From Streptomyces bacillaris (GTDB lineage Bacteria; Actinomycetota; Actinomycetes; Streptomycetales; Streptomycetaceae), in the NCBI RefSeq assembly GCF_003268675.1, contig NZ_CP029378.1, positions 2,790,001-2,854,000 on the forward strand: a stretch of DNA of 64,000 nt, written 5' to 3'. The position numbers and the translations under genes are program-made. How positions within the stretch are numbered: the stretch's first letter is position 1; every line of letters starts with the position of its first letter. Below, in pieces: positions 59,034 through 64,000 of this stretch. The notes under the pieces were generated by a model. It had not been told where the DNA came from, ran no database searches, and saw only the letters and a program-made list of their open reading frames with translations.

Positions 59034-60427
59034 TGTCTGCCATCCGTTCCACCCAGCTCTTCTTCGCGGCCTCCCAGTACGCCGCCGCGACGGTGACCGC
59101 GGCGATCCGGGCCGGTCAGTTCGGCCCGCGCGCCGAGCACCGCCGGCTGCTGATCGTCAGCGACACCTCCCCCGCCCCCGAGGTGGGCACCCCGCTCGAC
59201 CGGATGGCCGGGTTCGCCTCGCTGCGGCCGGAGTTCGACGAGGTCCACTCGTGGAACGCGTTCATCAGGCCCTTCCACCCGGCCGGCTGGTTCCCGCGCG
59301 AGCAGGACACCCTGCTCTGGGAGCGGTATCTGCGGCTGGCCTGGGAGCTGGGCGACGGGCCGGTGGAGATCGCCTGCGAGTCCATCCAGGCCAACCCGTC
59401 CAGCGCGGTGGCGAAGATCTTCGGCGAGAGCCCGATCCACCTCTACGCGGACGGGCTGATGAGTTACGGCCCCACCCGCAGCAAGATCGACCCGCTGATC
59501 GGCACCCGGGTGCAGCGCCTGCTCCACCTGGACCTGGTGCCGGGGCTGCGGCCGCTGCTGATGACCGAGTTCGATGTGGAGCCGGAGGTCGTCCCGACCG
59601 CCGAGTTCCTCAAGGTCCTGGGCGAACTGGCCGCCTCCGCCGAGGAGTTCAGCGCCCCGGCCGACGCACCGGCGCTACTGCTCGGGCAGTACCTCTCCGC
59701 CATCGACGTCCTCACCGCCGACGAGGAGCAGGAGCTGCATCTGCGGATGCTGCGCGGCGCGGTCGCGCTCGGCCACACCCACGTGGTCTTCAAGCCGCAC
59801 CCCGCCGCCCCGGTGAGCTGGTCGCGCGCGCTGGAGCAGGAGGCCGGGGCGCTCGGCGCCGAACTCACCGTGCTGGACTCCCCGGTGATCGCCGAGGTGG
59901 TGTACGAGCGGACGCGCCCGGCGCTCGTCGTGGGCGCGTTCTCCACCGCGCTGCTGACGGCGGCCACGTTCTACGGGATCCCCGTCGCGCGGGTCGGCAC
60001 CGAGGAGCTGCTCGCCGCGCTGACCCCGTACCAGAACAGCAACCGCGTCCCGGTCACCATCGTCGACGCCCTGCTGCCCGCCCTGGAGGACCGGGAGGCG
60101 GTCACCTCGTGGCGGCTGCCGGGCGAGGAGGAGGTGCGGGCGGAGCTGTCGGGGCTGGTCACGGCCGTCGGCTTCGCGATGCAGCCGCAGATCTACCCGG
60201 GGCTGCGGCCCGCCGCCGAGGAGTACCTCGCCGCGCACCCGTCCCCGGCCTCCTCCCCGTACTTCCGCCGCCGCAGGCTCACCGCGCTCGCGCTGCCGGG
60301 GGCCCTTCCCGGGCAGTTCGACTTCATCCCGCGCAACGCCACGGTCCGCAGGATCGCCCGGCAGGCCGTCGCCTGGAAGCGGGGCGCGGAACAGCGGCTC
60401 CCCCGCGTCCGCAGCACGCGCGGCTGA
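59033..60427 (+). CDS. Alpha-2,8-polysialyltransferase-family protein
   Basis: 464 aa, ATG overlapping the GT2 stop by one base (TGATG). STQLFFAASQYAAATVTAAIRAG starts the polyST fold. IHLYADGLMSYGPTRSKID carries the (D/E)DG-like element with Asp. HTHVVFKPHPAAPVSWSRALEQEA is the HP motif that binds CMP, and LVVGAFSTALLTAATFYGIPVARVG the Ser-Thr motif. It is expected to polymerise nonulosonic acid units from CMP-Kdn at the cytoplasmic face. The C-terminal 120 residues end in Arg-rich sequence. With the GT52-like gene it gives two CMP-dependent transferases in this locus. Confidence 0.87.
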   Translation: MSAIRSTQLFFAASQYAAATVTAAIRAGQFGPRAEHRRLLIVSDTSPAPEVGTPLDRMAGFASLRPEFDEVHSWNAFIRPFHPAGWFPREQDTLLWERYLRLAWELGDGPVEIACESIQANPSSAVAKIFGESPIHLYADGLMSYGPTRSKIDPLIGTRVQRLLHLDLVPGLRPLLMTEFDVEPEVVPTAEFLKVLGELAASAEEFSAPADAPALLLGQYLSAIDVLTADEEQELHLRMLRGAVALGHTHVVFKPHPAAPVSWSRALEQEAGALGAELTVLDSPVIAEVVYERTRPALVVGAFSTALLTAATFYGIPVARVGTEELLAALTPYQNSNRVPVTIVDALLPALEDREAVTSWRLPGEEEVRAELSGLVTAVGFAMQPQIYPGLRPAAEEYLAAHPSPASSPYFRRRRLTALALPGALPGQFDFIPRNATVRRIARQAVAWKRGAEQRLPRVRSTRG

Positions 60428-60439
60428 CGGGGCGGGGAG

Positions 60440-61720
60440 ATGGGCGGGGGCGGGGACAGCGGGACGGACACGGGCACGGGACCGGGCGGAGGGGCGGGCG
60501 TGACGGACGCGCCGGGTGCGACGGGCGAGGGAGCGGGCGTGACGGGCAGGCGTGCGGGGACGGCGACCCTCCCGGCCCAGGAGGCCCGGCCCGCCGGACC
60601 GGCGCGCGAGGCGGCGGCCGCCGCGCCCCCGGAGAAGGGGAAGGGGAAGCGGAACCGGATGGCGGCCCTGGACGGGCTGCGCATCCTGGCCGCGCTGATG
60701 GTCTGCCTCTACCACTACGCGGGCAAGGAAGGCACGGTCGCCGAGTCCTGGGGGCAGTCGCCCGCGCACCTCTTCCCGACGCTGTCGTCGTTCGCGACCT
60801 ACGGCAGCCTGGGGGTGCAGCTCTTCTTCATCATCAGCGGCTTCGTCATCTGCATGAGCAGCTGGGGCCGTTCGGTCGGTGACTTCTTCCGCTCCCGGGT
60901 CGCCCGCCTCTACCCGGCGTACTGGGCGGCGATCGTCGTCGTCACGGCGGCGGCCGTCGCGCTGCCCGTGGTCGTGGAGCCGCTGCGCCTGGACGAACTG
61001 CTGGTCAACCTCACCATGCTCCAGCAGCCGATGGGCGTGGACCGGGTGCTCGGGGTGTGCTGGACGCTCTGGGTCGAGCTGCGCTTCTACGTGCTGTTCG
61101 CGGTGTTCGTCGTCTGGCGCGGGGTCACGTACCGCCGGGTCGTCGTCTTCTGCTGCGGCTGGACGCTGGCGGGCGCCTTCGCCCGGATCGCCGACCACCC
61201 GCTGACCGACGCCCTGGTGATGCGGGACCACGCGCCGTACTTCATCGCGGGCCTCGCGCTCTATCTGATCCACCGGTACGGCAGCGACCTGCTCCTCTGG
61301 GGGATCGTGCTGGTCAGCTGGCTGCTCGGGCAGCGGTACTCCGTCATGGCCCTGTGGCACCCGGGCGGGGGCGGCGAGTTCGGCCGCTCCCCCCTGGTGA
61401 TCCAGCTGATCGTGACGCTGTCCTTCATGGCGGTGGCCGCGGTGGCGCTGGGCCGGCTGAAGTGGATGGACTGGCGCTGGCTGACGGTCGCGGGGGCGCT
61501 GACGTACCCCTTCTACCTGCTCCACGAGCACCTGGGCTGGTTCGTGATCCGGGTGCTGAGCCGTGGCCTCCACGTGCCGCCGTACCTGACGCTGATCGCG
61601 GCGGTGGCGTCGATCCTGGTGCTGGCGCACCTGATGCACCGGTTCGTCGAGAAGCCGTTCGGGCCGAGGCTGAAGCGGACGATGACGGAGCAGAGCCGGC
61701 GGGTCCGTCCGCGGGCGTGA
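60440..61720 (+). CDS. Membrane acyltransferase 3 (OafA/WecH type)
   Basis: 426 aa from ATG 60440. An N-terminal 70-residue Gly/Ala/Pro-rich part precedes AALDGLRILAALMVCLYHYAG (His of the active site), GSLGVQLFFIISGFVICMSSWGRSVGDFFRSRVARLYPAYWAAI (the R-x-x-R-x-x-P signature) and about nine more helices, ending LTYPFYLLHEHLGWFVI and HRFVEKPFGPRLKR. Such enzymes O-acylate (usually O-acetylate) surface polysaccharides. Its place after the polyST-like gene suggests O-acylation of the Kdn-containing polymer. The true start could be nearer the membrane domain. Confidence 0.88.
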   Translation: MGGGGDSGTDTGTGPGGGAGVTDAPGATGEGAGVTGRRAGTATLPAQEARPAGPAREAAAAAPPEKGKGKRNRMAALDGLRILAALMVCLYHYAGKEGTVAESWGQSPAHLFPTLSSFATYGSLGVQLFFIISGFVICMSSWGRSVGDFFRSRVARLYPAYWAAIVVVTAAAVALPVVVEPLRLDELLVNLTMLQQPMGVDRVLGVCWTLWVELRFYVLFAVFVVWRGVTYRRVVVFCCGWTLAGAFARIADHPLTDALVMRDHAPYFIAGLALYLIHRYGSDLLLWGIVLVSWLLGQRYSVMALWHPGGGGEFGRSPLVIQLIVTLSFMAVAAVALGRLKWMDWRWLTVAGALTYPFYLLHEHLGWFVIRVLSRGLHVPPYLTLIAAVASILVLAHLMHRFVEKPFGPRLKRTMTEQSRRVRPRA

Positions 61721-61783
61721 GCGGGGAGGACCGGCGGGCCCGCGCCGGTCTCCGATGTCGGTACCAACACGAGGATGGCCACC

Positions 61784-63709
61784 ATGCCCCTGCCCGGACG
61801 CCCGTCGCCCTTCCGCCACCGCCACCGCCGCCGAAGAGCCCGACTGACCATGTCCGGGCTGGTGCTGACGCTGACGGCGACCGTGCTGGGCGCACCGGCT
61901 CCTCCCGCTGTCGCGGCCGTACCGGCGGCGGTCACCACCCCGTTCAAGGCGGGTGGCGAGGGCTACCGCTGCTTCCGGATCCCCGCGCTCGTCGCCACGC
62001 CCTCGGGCGCCCTGCTGGCCTTCGCCGAGGGGCGGGTGGCCACCTGCAGCGACGTCGGGCACAACGACATCGTGATGCGGAAGTCCACGGACGGCGGCCG
62101 GAGTTGGGGCCCGCTGAAGGTGGTCGTGGGCGGCGCGGACGAGGACGCGCACGGGAACCCGGCGCCGGTCGTGGACGCGGCGACCGGGCGGGTGTCGCTG
62201 CTGTACGCGACCGGCCCCTGGAGCGGTACGCCGGGCGAGCCGGTCCGTGGCCCCCGGAGCCTGCGCGTGGTGCACAGCGTGGACGACGGCGCGGGCTGGG
62301 CGGAGGGCGCCCCGCTCCCCCACCTGAAGCCGACGGGCCGGGCCTGGATCTCGACGGGCCCCGGCCACGGCATCCAGCTCGCCCGGGGCCCGCACCGGGG
62401 CAGGCTGGTCGTCCCGGGCGACTACACGACCACGGGCGGCCGGGCGGGCGGCCAGCTGTACGTCAGCGACGACGGCGGACTGACCTGGTCCCTGGGCGCC
62501 CAGGCGGAGGTCGACCGGGCCACCGCCCCCGCCTTCCCGGCCGAGCTGTCCGTCGCCGAGACGACCGGCGGGGGCGTGTACGTCAACGCCCGCAGCTCGG
62601 CCCGGTGCGGCACCGAGAACCACCGGATGGCCACCACCAGCACGGACGGCGGGGCCACCTTCGACGCCCCGTTCTCCCCCGTACCCGGCCTCGACACCCC
62701 GCCCGTCTCCGGCTCGCTGCTGCGCCTGCACGCGAAGGAGCTGGGCGCGGTGCGGGACCGGCTGCTCTTCTCCGCCCCCTCGCGCCTCGGCCCCCACACC
62801 CTGGAGGACCGCCGGGAGCTGGCGATCCGCTCCTCGTACGACGAGGGGCGCACCTGGCAGACGGCGGGCACGGTCGTGACCCCGGGCCGCTCCGGCTACT
62901 CCGATCTGGCCCTGCTCCCCTCGGGCGCGATCGGGGTCCTCTACGAGAGCGCGGGGAACATCCCGCACAGCGACCTCGTCTTCACCTCGTTCACCGAGGC
63001 CCAACTGGACGCTTCGCACCGCGAACTGCGCCTCCCCCGCACCTCGGACACCGGCCCCAACGGGTACGGCAACCACGCCCTGGTCCACGGCGGCGCCCAG
63101 CTCGGCAGCCGCGGCTCCGGCAGGGCCATGACCTTCGACGGCCAGGACGACTACCTGCGCCTGGTCTCCTGCTCGGACTCGCTGCGCCTGGGCGCGGGCG
63201 ACTTCACCCTCACGGCCTGGTTCCGCCACACCGCCACGACGGGCGCCCTGCCGATCGTCTGGGGGTACGGGATGGGCTCGGGCGTCCGCCAGTTCTGGCT
63301 GCGGGCCGAGCCGGGCCGGGGCGCCGTCCGGGCGGCGATCGACACGGGCACGGCGTACGCGGAGGTGCGGACCACGTCCTCGTACAACGACGGCCAGTGG
63401 CACCACGCGGTCCTCAAGCGCCAGGCGGGCCGGCTGGCCCTCTCCGTGGACGGCGGCCAGGAGTTCACCGCCACGGCCCCGGCGGGCGACATCACCCCGC
63501 CCGCCGAGTTCTCCGTCCACATCGGCGCCCGCCCCGACTTCCCGAACCAGCCGGCCGGAGTCACCGAACTCTTCCGCGGCGGCCTGGACGACATCCGCCT
63601 CTTCGGCCGCGCCCTGACCGCGCAGGAGGCGTCCCGGGTGAAGGGCGGGGCGCTGGACGTGGCGAACGAGGAGGAGCGGGTGCGGCTGGGGTTCTCCGGT
63701 ATGTGGTGA
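61784..63709 (+). CDS. Secreted exo-sialidase with LamG-like domain
   Basis: 641 aa from ATG 61784 (GAGGATGG upstream) or ATG 61775. The signal peptide ends near VAAVPA. The catalytic six-bladed propeller starts with GEGYRCFRIPALVATPSGALLAFAEGR (FRIP motif and first Arg, Asp) and carries Asp boxes STDGGRSWG, SDDGGLTWS, STDGGATFD and SYDEGRTWQ. Residues about 430-600 form a concanavalin/LamG domain (AMTFDGQDDYLRL ... QWHHAVLKRQAGRLALSVDG ... GGLDDIRLFGRALTAQEASRV). It could trim host sialic acids or the organism's own Kdn polymer; the locus favours the latter, by inference. Confidence 0.92.
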   Translation: MPLPGRPSPFRHRHRRRRARLTMSGLVLTLTATVLGAPAPPAVAAVPAAVTTPFKAGGEGYRCFRIPALVATPSGALLAFAEGRVATCSDVGHNDIVMRKSTDGGRSWGPLKVVVGGADEDAHGNPAPVVDAATGRVSLLYATGPWSGTPGEPVRGPRSLRVVHSVDDGAGWAEGAPLPHLKPTGRAWISTGPGHGIQLARGPHRGRLVVPGDYTTTGGRAGGQLYVSDDGGLTWSLGAQAEVDRATAPAFPAELSVAETTGGGVYVNARSSARCGTENHRMATTSTDGGATFDAPFSPVPGLDTPPVSGSLLRLHAKELGAVRDRLLFSAPSRLGPHTLEDRRELAIRSSYDEGRTWQTAGTVVTPGRSGYSDLALLPSGAIGVLYESAGNIPHSDLVFTSFTEAQLDASHRELRLPRTSDTGPNGYGNHALVHGGAQLGSRGSGRAMTFDGQDDYLRLVSCSDSLRLGAGDFTLTAWFRHTATTGALPIVWGYGMGSGVRQFWLRAEPGRGAVRAAIDTGTAYAEVRTTSSYNDGQWHHAVLKRQAGRLALSVDGGQEFTATAPAGDITPPAEFSVHIGARPDFPNQPAGVTELFRGGLDDIRLFGRALTAQEASRVKGGALDVANEEERVRLGFSGMW

Positions 63710-63734
63710 GGGCGGGGACAGCCGCTGGTACCCG

Positions 63735-64000
63735 TCAGTCGTGGAGCCGGAACCACCCTGTCTCCGGCTCCACGAGCAATCCCTCTGCCACCAGCTCGCG
63801 GCAGGCCCCATCGAGGTCGTCGTCGGGAGGCACGGGGCTCATGCCGACACTGCGGGCGAAGGCCGCCAACCGCCAGGCGTCGAAAGCCTCCGCCCCGTCC
63901 AGGAGCAGGTCCATATCGACCTCGGCGCCACCGGGTCCGGTCATCCGGCAGCCACGTCCGTGGACCGCGTAGGAGTATCCGGAATCCGTGCGCCCGCGTC
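63735..64000 (-). CDS. DUF6896-like protein, C-terminal part (runs off the window)
   Basis: Eighty-seven codons are open to the window edge and end at 63735. Reading back past the ATG at 63944 gives GYSYAVHGRGCRMTGPGGAEVDMDLLLDGAEAFDAWRLAAFARS with no stop. HGxGCR, VDxD and FDAWRL are what I recall from DUF6896 domains. The C-terminal 35 residues (DLDGACRELVAEGLLVEPETGWFRLHD) form a small wHTH-like or helical tail. Function is unknown; relatives occur in polymorphic toxin immunity loci. The N-terminus lies outside the window. Confidence 0.65.
   Translation of the reverse strand, partial: RGRTDSGYSYAVHGRGCRMTGPGGAEVDMDLLLDGAEAFDAWRLAAFARSVGMSPVPPDDDLDGACRELVAEGLLVEPETGWFRLHD
63739..63775. terminator. 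Hairpin overlapping the last codons of the DUF6896-like gene
   Basis: TCGTGGAGCCGGA (63739-63751) and TCCGGCTCCACGA (63763-63775) form a 13-bp perfect stem with an 11-base loop, about 30 bp after the sialidase stop. The stem is inside the coding part of the convergent gene (final codons R-L-H-D). Confidence 0.65.

Noticed and set aside
59675..63811. 1378-codon open frame antisense to the polyST, acyltransferase and sialidase genes
   Set aside because: It spans three well-supported genes on the opposite strand; a shadow frame due to scarcity of stop codons.

Overview
The window is chromosomal DNA of a Streptomyces-type actinomycete. It has very high GC with G/C-biased third codon positions, GTG/TTG starts, short GC-rich perfect hairpins as terminators, TANNNT -10 boxes with several leaderless starts, and Streptomyces-specific genes (sigQ-afsQ1-afsQ2, pccB/pccE/accA2). 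Gene order matches what I recall of the S. coelicolor SCO4875-SCO4931 segment read backwards. Parts of it (birA-accD5-accE5-maf-accA3; lpdA; deoD-pmmB; add-deoA-cdd) also match M. tuberculosis Rv3279c-Rv3315c, so most of it is conserved core chromosome. No tRNA, rRNA, prophage, transposase or CRISPR array was seen.

Layout. 0-10 kb: a GAF-domain protein (cut by the window edge), an enoyl-CoA hydratase, a class III adenylate cyclase, and an acyl-CoA carboxylase block (birA, pccB, pccE, maf, accA2) followed by a TetR regulator. 10-21 kb: a DeoR regulator, an LpdA-like flavoprotein, purine nucleoside phosphorylase, a PGM2-like sugar phosphomutase, deoC and two aldehyde dehydrogenase-type genes, the second lacking the catalytic half. 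21-27 kb: uridine kinase and an undescribed three-gene cassette with a WXG-type protein. 26.6-31 kb: sigQ divergent from afsQ1-afsQ2-lipoprotein, with a perfect AfsQ1 box between them. 31-44 kb: small membrane and secreted proteins, adenosine deaminase, LysR/MFS pair, L,D-transpeptidase, ECF sigma factor with SnoaL domain, STAS protein and a large secreted subtilase. 44-53 kb: deoA, cdd, a nucleoside ABC importer (two permeases, tandem ATPase, Bmp lipoprotein) and an M20 amidohydrolase. 53-64 kb: a wall-glycopolymer locus (sialyltransferase-like enzymes, NeuB-like synthase, CMP-nonulosonate synthetase fused to a HAD phosphatase, GT2, polysialyltransferase-like enzyme, membrane acyltransferase, exo-sialidase), matching the teichulosonic (Kdn polymer) region of S. 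coelicolor.

How the genes work together. Bmp-type importer, Cdd, Add, PNP, DeoA, a probable phosphopentomutase, DeoC and an aldehyde dehydrogenase would take (deoxy)nucleosides to glyceraldehyde-3-phosphate and acetate. Six copies of a 12-bp palindrome, CTACGCGCGTAG or close variants, sit on the promoters of PNP, deoC, add, deoA, the importer ATPase operon and bmpA and on none of the other promoters I examined. This is the strongest regulatory signal in the window and defines a nucleoside regulon. The DeoR-type protein at 10.2-11.1 kb is one candidate regulator. At the right end, a NeuB without its antifreeze domain and a CMP-synthetase-phosphatase fusion suggest a Kdn-9-phosphate route to the wall polymer.
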